From Rutpela maculata (Eukaryota > Arthropoda > Insecta > Coleoptera > Cerambycidae): 64,000 nucleotides of DNA. The stretch lies in assembly GCA_936432065.2 (NCBI GenBank), contig OW386293.2, positions 28,966,234 to 29,030,233 of the forward strand, written 5' to 3'. A model generated the notes under the pieces. That model did no database searches. It saw only the letters and a program-made list of their open reading frames with translations, and was not told the origin of the DNA. How positions within the stretch are numbered: position 1 is the stretch's first letter; every line of letters starts with the position of its first letter. A program made the translations under genes and the position numbers. Shown in pieces: positions 21,777 through 32,125 of this stretch.

Positions 21777-21987
21777 CTCTCCTTAGAATTTCCCAAAGAT
21801 TAATTTGAGACCAACGGGATCAATTTGGCACCTTTCCTTCGCTAGCAATATACCACCCAAAAAGAGGAGAATATTTTTGTTGATTTAATTCTAAGTACGT
21901 AAAAGGAGAATTTAAATTAATTATATTTGTATACTTTGTAAAATATTGTAATAAATCAGTATGATATATTTTAAATAGTAATAATTA
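21777..21987 (-). repeat. Dispersed repeat G, copy 2
   Basis: This is the reverse complement of 13022-13255 by the landmarks AAAGATTAATTTGAGACC, AAGGAGAATTTAAATTAATT and AATAGTAATAATTA. Its end coincides exactly with the CACAG end of the next element, so that element inserted at or beside the repeat's terminus. Confidence 0.75.
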
Positions 21988-22339
21988 CACAGCCACACAC
22001 AAAAAACGTTCAGACCCAGAAACTAGACCTACCAATCTTTATGTATTTTGACCTCCTGAATTTGATACCACCATCGGAATTTATGTCTTATGGGACTTTG
22101 GGCCCAATACGCCCAAGTTTGTAAAGTGTATAGGGTTTGGGAAGTCTCGACATTCTCAAAGTCCTGGGACACGAGACATCGCAGAATCAAAGTCCCGGGA
22201 CTTCGAGACTTTCCAAGATAAAATTAGCATCGAGTTCATTTTTGGCGAGACGTATCAATAAAATCGCCATTTTAGTAAAAATCAACATTTGTTGAACATA
22301 AAATCAAATTCTAACATTTATAACGTTATTATTATTAGA

Positions 22340-22828
22340 AGACGCGAGCAGATCCGCAGTACTCAGGCCTATCGACCCATTGTATATTCGCGACATTTAG
22401 GATCCCCTAGAAAAGAGCAGTGCTCTCCACAAAGGAGAGTAGCCCTTTCCAGGGTAGATCCAGTAGTTCCTTCGGCTGTAGAAACTGTCTTCCGAAATAC
22501 CTATACCTTGACACTCATATTGGTGCAGGCATAGAATATGACTGATGGTTTCATCCTCCACTCCACACATCCTACAAGTAGGATCATCTTTCAACAGCAT
22601 TATATGAAGGTGCTTGTTCAGAGGACAGTGTCCTGTTATCAGGCCTACCACCCACCTCAATCGTTCTTTATCGAGCTCAATCAGCCGCTTTACGGTGGAG
22701 TCAGTCGAGGAGGAGTCTCGACTGACATAAGACTTCATAAGGAGTCTCGACTGTCTCATTCCCGAGGCCTGAGCCCAATAGTTGTTAAACTGTGTCGTAG
22801 CCCAGTCTTGCAGCTCTGATTGTATCTA
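22340..22828 (-). pseudogene. LINE ORF2 C-terminal fragment with CCHC finger
   Basis: The minus-strand reading contains LQDWATTQFNNYW, LRWVVGLITGHCPLNKHLH, then DPTCRMCGVEDETISHILC, the C-terminal zinc knuckle common in R1/I/jockey-type ORF2 proteins, ending in YSPLWRALLFSRGS. The RT domain is absent. It lies inside the hAT element. Confidence 0.8.
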
Positions 22829-23025
22829 ACGTATATTTCTAACGTTCATTGAAATCTAAACAATTGGTATCTTTAATTCTCATACACAGATTCATCTTTT
22901 TGTAATAATATCTTATAACTATAAAATACAAAACATAAAACAGACTTAGTAAAGTAATCATACTAATCATCAATAATTACCATTTAGTCCCTAGCCATTA
23001 GTCATATAAATATTACAATGAACTG

Positions 23026-23208
23026 TCAATTAGTCTTTTTTCCTAATTTAATAAAATGGGCTTTTAAAAAATTTAGTGCATTAACAGCTTTGTCCGACAA
23101 TCTGTTTCTGATTTTTGTAATAATGTCTCCGGACAAAGAGAACACTTTTTCGTTTTCAATAGATGTCAGTTTTATTGTATTTAAAACGTACGTATGTACG
23201 AGTATCAA
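23026..23208 (-). pseudogene. hAT transposase C-terminal dimerisation region
   Basis: The minus-strand frame has SIENEKVFSLSGDIITKIRN, then RLSDKAVNALNFLKAHF. The pattern of a serine/glutamate start, VFS(L/V)(S/A)G, R.RL and a final NFLK is characteristic of the hAT C-terminal dimerisation domain. The zinc finger and DDE catalytic core are missing, and the fragment lies close to the element's 5-prime end, so the deletion removed most of the gene. Confidence 0.8.
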
Positions 23209-23728
23209 GTAATTACTCGTTATACTACCAGATGGCGCTTTCAGTAACAGAGTGCGGGAAGCCTGAGTTAATAAAGCTTATTATGACCTTTTGTAAATAA
23301 AATGATTACAAGCGTGTCTCGAGTCTCGACCCAAAAGTCCCGGGACACGAGACAATTAAATTTGGGAAAAGTCCCGGAACTTCGAGACACGAGACGTCCC
23401 GGAACCCAAACCCTGAAAGTGTACGAAGTTATTGTACTTGGTCTTGCAAAGTCAATAGCCGTAATTCCCAAAATTGAGCTATTTCTAAGATATTAGTTTG
23501 CGAAGTCGCTAAACCATTGTATTTCCATTTATTTCGGCTCGCTGAAATTAAATTTGACCTCAGTTTTGGCCTTACTTATCATGAATTTTTCAAGTATTTC
23601 AAAAAAGTGCTTTTTTCTTAGATGGTTACACTGTATGTGTCAAGACGTTGAATACAGATTGCTTCTTTTTTCACCCCTAACCACAAAAAAATTCCCTCTC
23701 AAAAAAGTGGTCTGGCCTGCGGATCATA

Positions 23729-24110
23729 CCAGTGTCAGTGTATTCTTATGTATTCTGACCCTGTGAAACCGAATCCGAAGTCAGAATTGTCAGATTCGCT
23801 CGTTTTTTACATCTAATCCCAGTGTATCCTTATGTATTTGGGCCCACTGAAACCGAATACGAAGTCAGTATTGTCATATTGGTTCGTTTTTCATCCCTAA
23901 CCTCCAAAAAACACCCACCTCAAAAATGGTCTGTCCTGAGGACCATACCAGTAGCAGTGTATTCTTATATATTTAATAAGGATATACTGGTCTGGTCCAC
24001 TTTTTTTTTGGGGGGGGGTGGTGTTTTTTTGGGGGTAGGTAGCGAATCTGACAATTCTGACTTGGGATTCGGTTTCAGAGGGTCCATATACATAAGGATA
24101 CACTGGTCTG
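23729..24110. repeat. Direct and inverted subterminal repeat cluster
   Basis: A unit with CCAGTGT-(TCC)TTATGTATT and GAAACCGAATCCGAAGTCAG appears at about 23729 and 23818 in direct order and at about 24046-24105 inverted. A second phrase, CCCTAACC-CAAAAAA followed by GGTCTG(G/T)CCTG, is also repeated. A T-run next to a G-run at about 24000 lies in the inverted part. A degraded solo piece of the same end is at about 53890-53935. Confidence 0.65.
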
Positions 24111-24148
24111 GTCCGAAGGAAAGACCATTTTTTTTTGCGTGGCTGTGA

Positions 24149-25602
24149 TCAGTTAATGTAGTGAGTACCCCATCTTTTTCCGCTCAATTTTCGGCAAATT
24201 TGTAATTAGCATGCCAAAATACATAAGACAGTACACTTTTCTAAGGTGGGCGCATTGGGCCCAAAATTGGCATCCTTCTTTATCGTTGGGCTTTCTTTTA
24301 TCTTAGATTTTATCTTTGAAATAGCATTTTTATTGCAATAAAAACGACCAATAGATGTCAGATAAACTCAAAACTAATATAAATTATATTCAGATGTTCT
24401 TTTTTTTTCAGATTTTGACATTTTCTTACCAGTATCGGTAATATATAAGTAACTTTCTTCTTTAGTGCTTGGATCAGACCTTCTAACTGGTCTCACGATC
24501 TTTAAATATTTACTGTCTTAGTATTGTTCCAACGCTGAAGCGTAATTCTGCAAGAATTACAAGTAGTATTTGGGATTTAGTAAACTCACTTTTTCGCTAT
24601 GAAGGCTTCATATGATTCATCACGTAGAGGTGTCCTGGTCGCAAAACAAGCAACGATTCAAAGAAACAGGAAACATTTATATTTTCATTTCAAAACCATC
24701 TTCATGTTTAATGAAAGCGCTGTGGAAACTCATCATTATATACCAAATTCGAAATTTCATAAAAATTTTCAAAATCTAGACCCACAAAAATTTAACACAT
24801 GGAATATGTAGAAATTAAACATAATGAGATTTGTCAAAAAAAAAAAACAAATTAAAACAATATGTGAAATATTGAGAAAAATACATTTTAAAAATTAAAC
24901 CATTTTCTTTAGTTTTAAAAATTTTGGCATACTTTTGAATTATGCACCTTGTTGTGCCTTAGGTTTCTGCGAACGTGTATGCGTCCTTTTTGTGCCAGTT
25001 TTCGGCGCTGATGCCTTAAATATAATTAGTTATGCTCTAAATTGTCTTAACAATTTTTTCCCTAGTCGAAGTTTTTATTTATTCTTTGACTTATGTCGAT
25101 TCTGGGACGTTCTATAACAATACTACAATGTAAACCTAGCAATACGTCATTATTGATTTTTCCCGGAAAGTTTAAATAAGGGTAGTTTATTGGGAAAAAT
25201 GTCCACAGCGGTAAACGACACTAATGTTTTGGTAATCGATATTTCAAGCCGATTTGAGAAATTATCTAATGACGGTTAAAAAATATGTGTGAAATTTTTT
25301 ACGAAAACCATATGACGGTATCGGATCAAGTTGAAACATGATCACACGACGTTTCGTACGGTTTTTAAAATTTATCTGAAAATGACGAAATCACTTGTAT
25401 TTCCTACCTTCTCTATTGAACACCATTTCCTATTAGACCATGAGCGATTGAAGGAGATACCTATTTACTTTGAGGATAAGGGAACCCCCATATGGCCCAA
25501 TTATGAATGGAGTACTTAAATTTTTAATGATATTTTCAACATTTTTGGCTATACAATTATCTTTAAGGTTTTCTGTTAAATGAGATAAGGTTTTGCATTA
25601 TT
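24149..25602. other. No recognised gene
   Basis: About 24233-24266 contains an inverted piece resembling 22100-22130 (TTGGGCCCAAT-CGCCCA). Frames at 24599-24811 and 24935-25117 have no recognisable content. Nothing else was identified. Confidence 0.4.
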
Positions 25603-25880
25603 AACCTCCCCACAATAAAATTGTGGGAGGTTACTACAATTAGTCCAAAATCGAAAATTGAGATAACATCAAATCTTTACGTTTTGAGGTCCCAGGAACC
25701 CAAAAAAGTTGTTTTTGAAAAATGTCTGTGTGTGTGTATGTATGTTAGCACGATAGCGGCGAAGCTACTAAACGGATTTGGATGAAACTTTGCATGAGGG
25801 TTTCTTTAGTGCTCCAGAAGATCTGAAAAGGTTTTGGTTGAGATCGGATTACGTTTAGTGCCGTTTCGGCACAACAAGTT
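25603..25880 (+). repeat. Family C hairpin-ended repeat
   Basis: It opens with a near-perfect hairpin, AACCTCCCCACAAT / ATTGTGGGAGGTT (25603-25632). At 25724-25744 comes TGTGTGTGTATGTATG, at about 25747 AGCACGATAGCGGCGAAGC, then ACGGATTTGGATGAAACTTT. Order and spacing parallel families A and B although the words differ. Only one copy was seen here and the far boundary is uncertain. Confidence 0.65.
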
Positions 25881-26084
25881 GTTTATTTTATGATTACTTA
25901 CAATTTGTAATTGAACCATTGAAAAGCAGTAAAAATTCCGATTTCAACGATATATCACACTTGCACTTTTTCGATTTGGTTTTCGTGAAAAAAATTAAAA
26001 AACAAAAATTTCACTTTTTTTGTCCTCAAAGCAGTGCAATGTACAGGGTGATATTCTAATAATGACAAAGGTGTTCAGTGATTT
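25881..26084. other. AT-rich spacer
   Basis: This short stretch between family C and the tandem repeats has no recognised features. Confidence 0.4.
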
Positions 26085-26375
26085 CGGCTGATAACTCGGG
26101 AACGGTTGAAGATATCGAACTGAAATTTGAAACGTAGGTATAAATATTGTAGACGGATGGATTGCGAGTGAATTAATAATACACCTACGTCACATGACGT
26201 CACAAATAAGAAAAATTCTTAGAAACTGGTGCAGATATCGACTTAACTATTGGAAACATTCAATTAAAGTTTGAAACGTAGATGGAAATATTGTAGATGG
26301 ATGGAATACGAGTGAATTAAAAATACACCTACGTTCTGATGACGTCGTAAAAGCATAAAATTCTTATAACAGGCG
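26085..26375 (+). repeat. Two-copy tandem repeat, about 146-bp unit
   Basis: TTTGAAACGTAG-T followed by AAATATTGTAGA(C/T)GGATGGA, GAGTGAATTAA and ACACCTACGT-TGACGTC occurs at about 26121 and about 26267. Both units end in a TGACGTC motif. A third, very degraded unit may precede them. Non-coding. Confidence 0.75.
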
Positions 26376-26439
26376 AACTGATGATGATATCAAAAAAATA
26401 TTTCTACAAGACGAGTCACGAAATTTTTTTTTTTAATTT

Positions 26440-27050
26440 CCAAGAAATATCAAATTTTCGGAGAAATGTCACTTTTCAGAAAAATGTCAGATTTTTAAAA
26501 AATGTCAAATTTTCAGGAAAACGTCAAATTTTCGGAGAAATGTCACTTTTCAGAAAAATGTCAAATTTTCGAAAAAAATGTTAAATTTTCAGGGAAACGT
26601 CACTTTTCAGAAATACGTCAAATTTTCAGAAAAATGTCACTTTTCAGAAAAATGTCAAATTTTCGAAAAAACGTCAAATTTTCGAAGAAATGTCACCTTT
26701 CAGAAAAATGCCAAATGTTTGAAAATTGTCAAATTTTTGAAGTAATGTCACTTCAGAAAAATGTCAAATTTTCGAAAAAATGTCAAATTTTCAGAGAAGT
26801 GTCACTTTTCAGAAAAATGTCAAAAATTCAGGAAAATGTCAAATTTTCGGAAAAATGTCACTTTTCAGAAAAATGTCACCTTTCAGAAAAATGTCAAATG
26901 TTTGAAAATTGTCAAATTTTCGGAGTAATGTCACTTCAGAAAAATGTAAAATTTTCGAAAAAATGTCAAAGTTTCGGAGAAATGTCACTTCAGAAAAATG
27001 TCAAATTTTCGGAAAAATATCACTTTTCAGAAAAATGTCAAATTTTATTA
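26440..27050 (+). repeat. Minisatellite, 19-20 bp AT-rich unit
   Basis: About thirty head-to-tail units follow the pattern AAATGTCA(A/C)(A/T)TTTTC(A/G)GA. Two alternating subtypes (GTCACTTTTCAG and GTCAAATTTTCG) occur, suggesting higher-order units of about 40-60 bp. The 200-codon frame reading repetitive KNVKFSEKC blocks is a product of unit length and is not a protein-coding gene. Confidence 0.85.
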
Positions 27051-27136
27051 AATGGACTCAAAGGAAAATTCCCAAAAAATACTATGGGTCCATTTGTGGT
27101 ATAAGTTCTCTGCTAGTGTGTTAAAGCGTGCAGACT

Positions 27137-28011
27137 GTATGCTGAGTATTTTTGACGTGTCAAGTGCATCGAGAGATTACAAATTTTTTCGAGGTTTATA
27201 AAGTCCACGGATGGTGTGAGAGGCCATCCTGAACCGCTTACAAGCCCTACAAGTGTAAGCAACCCCACCGGAACGCTTTCGGTGAGTTTTTTCCAATAAA
27301 ACTTTAAAAGTCACAGTGACATTATATTTTAAAAACTATTTCCGCTACTTCCGGCATCCCGCCGGAAATTCTTCCGGCAACATAACCTAAAAATAGTACT
27401 ACATAACCTAAAAACAATTTAAGACATTGGTACCAACCTAAACATTTTTCAAAAACCAAATTCCCCAGAGAAACATTGGAACCAAAAATTTGACAGCTAT
27501 CACTTCCCCGACCGATTTAGTGAAAAATTGGTCGAGGCCAAAAGATAAAACAAAATATACCAACTCAAACTTAAACGATCCACCATGAACACTACCCTGG
27601 CTACATCTGGCAGGGAAGCTGTCCACCAAGAGTTATATGGTTTTTTCCAAAGATGGCCATCCCTGCTATCCATCCCATTACCAACGATCAGGTTTTTTCG
27701 TTTAGTTGTTTTCCGTATCAATAATCAAAATTATTAAGTGCTCTTGCCTACGAACGTTTTTATAGAATTGTGCTTATTTTTATATTAATTTTAGGTCCAT
27801 GTGGACACATTATAATTTTAACCTAGTCTTTAAGCCTGCCTACAGAAGACAGGAGCTACTTTTCTATTTTTCTCCAAGCCAAACCGGACCTACCCCGTCC
27901 AGCCTCACACTCGCCACGGCGGTGTTTACCGTGGTTGTCTGGCTGGCTCCGGGCTAGGATCCGATGAAGCATATATTTGTATTAAAAACATTGAATAAAA
28001 GATTAATGCTG
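27137..28011 (+). mobile_element. LINE 3-prime UTR copy 2 (same family as 14763-16859)
   Basis: From about 27620 to 28005 the text matches the 3-prime UTR of the jockey-like LINE: GGTCCATGTGGACACATTA, CTGCCTACAGAAGACAGGAG, GTTGTCTGGCTGGCTCCGG and a final AATAAAAG. GTGCAGACT occurs at about 27128-27136 and 28012-28020, a plausible 9-bp target duplication that would set the 5-prime truncation at about 27137. The first 480 bp do not visibly align with copy 1, so the left boundary is less certain than the 3-prime half. Confidence 0.65.
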
Positions 28012-28020
28012 TGCAGACTA

Positions 28021-28708
28021 TAAATTTAACACTCAAGTTCTTAGGTCCAAATCCCACCGAAAGCAAAACTTTTTTCCGATTTAATACGAAAAAAATATTT
28101 CAACTTAATACTTATAATTAAATGAGATCGTTCATATTGTTTAGTGCTCTTTTCGGCTTCAAAGATTCACCGGGTGGGGAGGTTCCAGCCGCTTCCAGTA
28201 GCTGCCGATTTTTTTTCTTTAAAATTGTCACATAATTTTTCTAAATGAAATGAAAGGTTTCTTAACTCTTCTTCTCACGTTTCCTATATATTGGTGGAGT
28301 ATTTTTATTGTGGTTTGCATAGTATTTCACATTTGTAATAATTTGAGCATAGTAAGATATTCTGTACTAAATTTTTGGTAACCACTGTATAAGTGGATTT
28401 TAATTCATATTTTAATATTTCAGTGTGTACCATGCTGGCGTGGCTACTATTACAGACGCGTGTTCGTTCGGAATATGCCATCGGTGGAGATATTACTTCT
28501 CTGTCTAACATCTTAATAAACAGCTTTATTCTTTTCTTATGCATTATAAGTACATTTGAAGTTTCAGACAAGCCAGATGTGTATACTGTGTACTCCAAAA
28601 GTTTATATAACTTTTATCAAAATGCTGCTCAACCAAATCAAAAAAAAAATGTAATACCTGTGGATAATGCATTGGAACTTTTATTTACATGTTAATTTCA
28701 ATTCCTAG
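28021..28708. other. Unrecognised interval with a 100-codon frame
   Basis: A plus-strand frame at 28393-28695 includes a hydrophobic stretch (LINSFILFLCIIS) and is preceded by TTTAATATTTCAG, an intron-acceptor-like sequence at about 28424. No similarity was recognised, and no matching donor or neighbouring exon was found, so I do not call a gene. Confidence 0.35.
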
Positions 28709-29322
28709 TCCAGTCAATGAATGGTTTCTAGAGGGAAATGCTGAGATCACAATCTTTGTCTAGAGGGCTGTGTTTGGACTATTTAGGAGGTAAACATACC
28801 AAAAAGTCCCCGAACGTAGGAGGTGGGGGGATGCAGGGGGGCACGAAGAAGGTCCTGGTTTTTTGTTTTTCGCTCATATCTCGAAAACGGTTAGTCCTAA
28901 TCAAAAAGTGGTTATATGCAAAATTAAAGCTGACTAAATTTTGTACAATAATGTTTCTATTACTTTTTTTTCATATCTGCTATGGTTTAGTAATGAGTTG
29001 TATATCTTTTGACTGTATTCTAACTTTCATTACTGAACCATAACAGATACGAAAAAAATTAATAGAAACATTATTGTAGAAAATTTAGTCAGCTTTAATT
29101 TTGCATATAGCCACTTTTTGATTAGGGCTAACCGTTTTCGAGATATGAGCGAAAAACCAAAAACCGGGATCTTTTTCGTGCCCCCCTGCATCCCCTCCAC
29201 TTCCTACGTTCGGGGACTTTTGGTATGTTTACCTCCTAATTAGTCCAAGCACAGCTCTCAGGTCAAAAATTGTGATCTCGGCATTTCCCTCTAGACCCCC
29301 TTATTGAACCTTCATTGACTGG
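28709..29322. mobile_element. Large near-perfect palindrome (foldback MITE, about 300-bp arms)
   Basis: The arms meet near 29000. Outer landmarks are CCAGTCAATGAATG / TTCATTGACTGG. Inner landmarks are TAGAGGGAAATGC, CATACCAAAAAGTCCCCGAA, GGGGGATGCAGGGGGGCACG, ATCTCGAAAACGGTTAG and AAATTAAAGCTGACTAAATT. Divergence between arms is low, so the element is fairly recent. No target duplication was found. AACCTTCATTGAC also ends at about 38780, perhaps marking a relative. Confidence 0.85.
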
Positions 29323-29809
29323 GCTATCTATAAACAATTAGATATTCGTCTATTATCGTCAATAATCAGAAAATTCAAAAGATATTCTGCACTTACCTTC
29401 GCAGTGGTTGTGGATGGGCATTTCCTGTCTCATTTTCTTTTTGGTTCACTTGGCACACTTCCTGCGTCACTTTCACAATTACAAGACGTACTTATTATAT
29501 TAGTCTTGTATTTTTATTTATATTTAAAAAAATGTCTTTAATGACACTTCAAAACTTCACATTTTACAGTCTCTATTAATAGATAGAATTATCATTATTA
29601 CTGCTATATTATTATTATAACTCTATTCCGGAGTCTCTAGGTATTTTTCTATGTGCAAATATAAGTGAAATTGGATTTGCGATATGTGCTAGCGTGCACA
29701 AATAAATGAAATGATAAGATGAGTGTGTTATTGTAGGACTTTTTCAGATTGTTTCTTTAGATGTTATGCTCGGTGCTCGGTCAGCATGAATCATGCTTAC
29801 AACAGGTTG
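29323..29809. other. No recognised features
   Basis: AT-rich sequence up to the PIF/Harbinger target duplication; nothing recognised. Confidence 0.45.
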
Positions 29810-29871
29810 TAAAGGCGCATCCTCATTATCGTTGGCTTTGCCGATCGGTATGGCCGCCAGAGGCTTCATGA

Positions 29872-30550
29872 ATTACTTCCACATCCAGTGGAAGTATAGT
29901 AACGCTAAAAATTTTTTAAAATTTTTTATTGTTCAAATAGGCTTAGAATGTCATGAAACGTCGAAGTTTGAGCAAAGAAAATGTATGTCTGTCGGTCTGT
30001 CTGTCTGTAACTTTTTTGTGCGCACGATTACTCTGGAACCATTGCAGATATTGACTTGAAATTTGGTACACGCATGTATTCTAACGAGATCTGGAACTGG
30101 ATTATATTTTAATCTTATCCGTTGAAGGGTTGAGGGATAAATTGGGGTAAATGGGGGTAAACAGGTAAACCAAGAAAGTAAGAGTCCATAAAATTGGTAT
30201 TTAGTATATATAAGAGAAGCTAAGGTCTTAAAATTTGTTTTGGAATTAGCCACCCCCAGTACCACCCCCACCCCATTATTAAAGAGGGTGAAAAAAATAA
30301 AATTGTGATTTATTGTGTATAGACAAGAACCAAAAGCCTCATTTTTTTTTACTTCATCCATCCCCACTATAACCACCCCCACCCCACTACCGATGTAGCA
30401 TATCGTTTTATGGGTTTTTGGGCGATTTCAAATATTATATTATTAAAGTTCCATAAACAATTATTTCCACATACAAATTTTTTTTCGTTTTGAGAGACTT
30501 GGATAGAAAATCAGGATGTGGAAATAGTGATTCCTTGGGCAGCCGTTTTT
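29872..30550 (-). mobile_element. Family A hairpin-ended repeat, copy 3
   Basis: The hairpin ACTTCCAC-ATCCA-GTGGAAGT near the left end (about 29876-29896) is intact. The core has GTCTGTCGGTCTGTCTGTCT (from about 29985), GCGCACGATTACTC and GACTTGAAATTTGG. The other end is GGCTGCCCAAGGAATCAC in complement near 30530-30548. It lies within the PIF/Harbinger element, so it inserted later than that element. Confidence 0.85.
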
Positions 30551-30599
30551 ATATAGTTCAGTCAATCGCGAGCCAAATGTTTAACAGTGACGATGTTAT

Positions 30600-30970
30600 T
30601 ATGACACTTGGTAGTGATTGCAAATAATAAACAGAAACAAAGAAGACCACGCAGGTTTCTGGTGCGACCAAGTCTGCGTAATGGAAATAGATATAGCGGA
30701 ATTGTTTAATCAATGACTTACTTCAGGATGATGTTAATATTCTAAGCTTGAAATATAGATGTAACGGTGGATTCAGCATTTTTTTTTTTTTTTTTTTAGA
30801 ATGTCTAGTAGTAAATTTGAGTATTTATTAAATCTGATTGGCAAAAAACTTTGTAAGCAAGGTACCACCTTTAGACAAGTCATTTCTGCCAAAGAGGGAC
30901 CTGCCTTAATGCTCAGATTTTTGGCATTTCAATGCACGAAATCAACTAAGGTATATTCTATAAAATAAAA
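30600..30970 (+). pseudogene. PIF/Harbinger transposase N-terminal remnant
   Basis: Readable pieces in different frames include RRPRRFLVRPSLRNG, LLQDDVNILN and, after the poly-T tract, MSSSKFEYLLNLIGKKL, FRQVISAKEGPALMLRFLAF. This order (RRxWVRPxL, then FxYLLxLIG, then ISxxExxAxxLRFLA) is that of HARBI1-like transposases. The DDE catalytic part is absent, and frameshifts are present. Confidence 0.75.
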
Positions 30971-31036
30971 ACTGAACTATCTGGAAGCCAGCCGGCTTAC
31001 TAGCTAAATTCCCACTAGCATGAGGATGCGCCTTAA

Positions 31037-31989
31037 GGCTATGTTTATAGTGGAGAGGAGAGCAAAACTGTACAGCATAGATTCTCGCCGCTTTACTTTA
31101 AAATGAAAAAATGCTGACAAATGCAGTCTTTAAATTCCATGAATATTAAAATGTAGAATATTTGCCTGCAAAATATCAGCTTCCTATGTTTTATGGTTTT
31201 CGATGTATTTTTAGGCAGACCTCGGACACGCGAATGCTGCAGGTTCGATTTGAAAGTGATTAAAAGCTGGGACTCATACCGAACGTATCTCCTATTTCAT
31301 AGTATCGTGTCTTTGAGCGACTTTGATCAGTTTTTGCACGTGATCTGAAGTAAAGGTCATCAGGTCATTATTTTAAGTTATCCATCAAGAGTAAATTCAA
31401 TGATGGTAGCTCCAAACTTATGTGCATTTTTTGTGATTGTCTTATCGGAATGATTCCTTTGTGAAGAATACAGAAGAAAGCTTATTTTGTACCAGTAAAA
31501 CCAACCTTTTTCGAAAAATATGAACCTAGAGAAACATATGCGTCCCTAGGCCTCTAAAACATGAAATAAAGATATCTCACTCTCTCGTGCAATTTGGAAA
31601 AACTTCTTATTTCAACACTGATCAACATATGAAGTCATTTTTTTTTTAATTGTTCATATCTAATGTCATTTTTGTTTGTTTGTTTACTTCAAAAAGCCCC
31701 ATCTCCCTTAACAGGAATTTCCAGACCCATGTCCCTAGGAAATTTTTAAAATATTTTTGACATAAAATCAACTCTCAAAATAAATGACTGTAAATACTAC
31801 ATAAAAACCGTACAAAAAAATCTTTTCAACAAAAGGACTTTTCCTTTTGGACATTAAAATGCTCTGACATTAAGTACAGACTAGGTCCATAATCTGCTGG
31901 TCTTCCATGGGTCTAAAAATATATTGGAGGAAAGTTACCATATACGGTGAAGAAAATGCACCATCTCTTAATATATACAGTAACGGTAT
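31037..31989. other. No recognised gene
   Basis: No coherent frame or paired repeat was found in this kilobase. Short CCTAGG- and CCCTAGGA-containing phrases recur but without clear structure. Confidence 0.4.
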
Positions 31990-32125
31990 TCTCAAACATT
32001 GTCATCGATCCATTGGTAACATAGTCAGGTAACCGTTTATATACTAAGGAAAGTAGAGGGGCAAGAACGCATCCTTGAGGAACACCAAATTTAAAATCAT
32101 GTGCCTCAGATTTGGCCCGAATAAC
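31990..32125 (-). pseudogene. LINE reverse-transcriptase scrap
   Basis: The minus strand reads FKFGVPQGCVLAPLLSLVYK, the RT block preceding the catalytic loop, followed by RLPDYVTNG. Only about 45 codons remain, and no YADD motif follows. Confidence 0.7.

Larger units (their letters stand above)
22131..23415 (-). mobile_element. hAT transposon, internally deleted
   Basis: The ends are TAGGGTTTGGG (22131) and CCCAAACCCTG (ending 23415), flanked by a perfect 8-bp duplication AAAGTGTA (22123-22130 and 23416-23423). Both features are hallmarks of hAT. Subterminal GTCTCG-type and GTCCCGGGACT repeats are inverted between the ends. A minus-strand remnant of the transposase C terminus lies near the right end, and a LINE scrap sits at 22340-22828. 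Confidence 0.9.
21988..24148. mobile_element. Element with CACAGCCAC termini, internally rearranged
   Basis: The left end CACAGCCACACACAAAAAAC and the right end TTTTTTTTGCGTGGCTGTG are inverted. The subterminal text is homologous over more than 80 bp (left AGACCTACCAATCTTTATGT, right complement AGACCAGTGTATCCTTATGT). Extra direct and inverted subterminal units lie at 23729-24110, and an hAT element is nested at 22131-23415. No transposase of its own remains. The CACAG start resembles the elements at 4879 and 37273, but the flanks show no clear target duplication. Confidence 0.7.
29813..31033 (+). mobile_element. PIF/Harbinger transposon, degraded
   Basis: Perfect 14-bp TIRs AGGCGCATCCTCAT / ATGAGGATGCGCCT are flanked by TAA on both sides (29810-29812 and 31034-31036). 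That is the TWA duplication typical of PIF/Harbinger. A transposase N-terminal remnant at 30600-30970 agrees. Family A copy 3 is inserted at 29872-30550, and a T22 tract interrupts the coding remnant at about 30777-30798. Confidence 0.9.

Noticed and set aside
26502..27104. 200-codon plus-strand open frame
   Set aside because: It is a translation of the 19-20 bp minisatellite; the repeat unit length happens to avoid stops.
28393..28695. 100-codon frame preceded by an intron-acceptor-like sequence
   Set aside because: No donor, partner exon or recognised similarity was found; a chance frame cannot be excluded.
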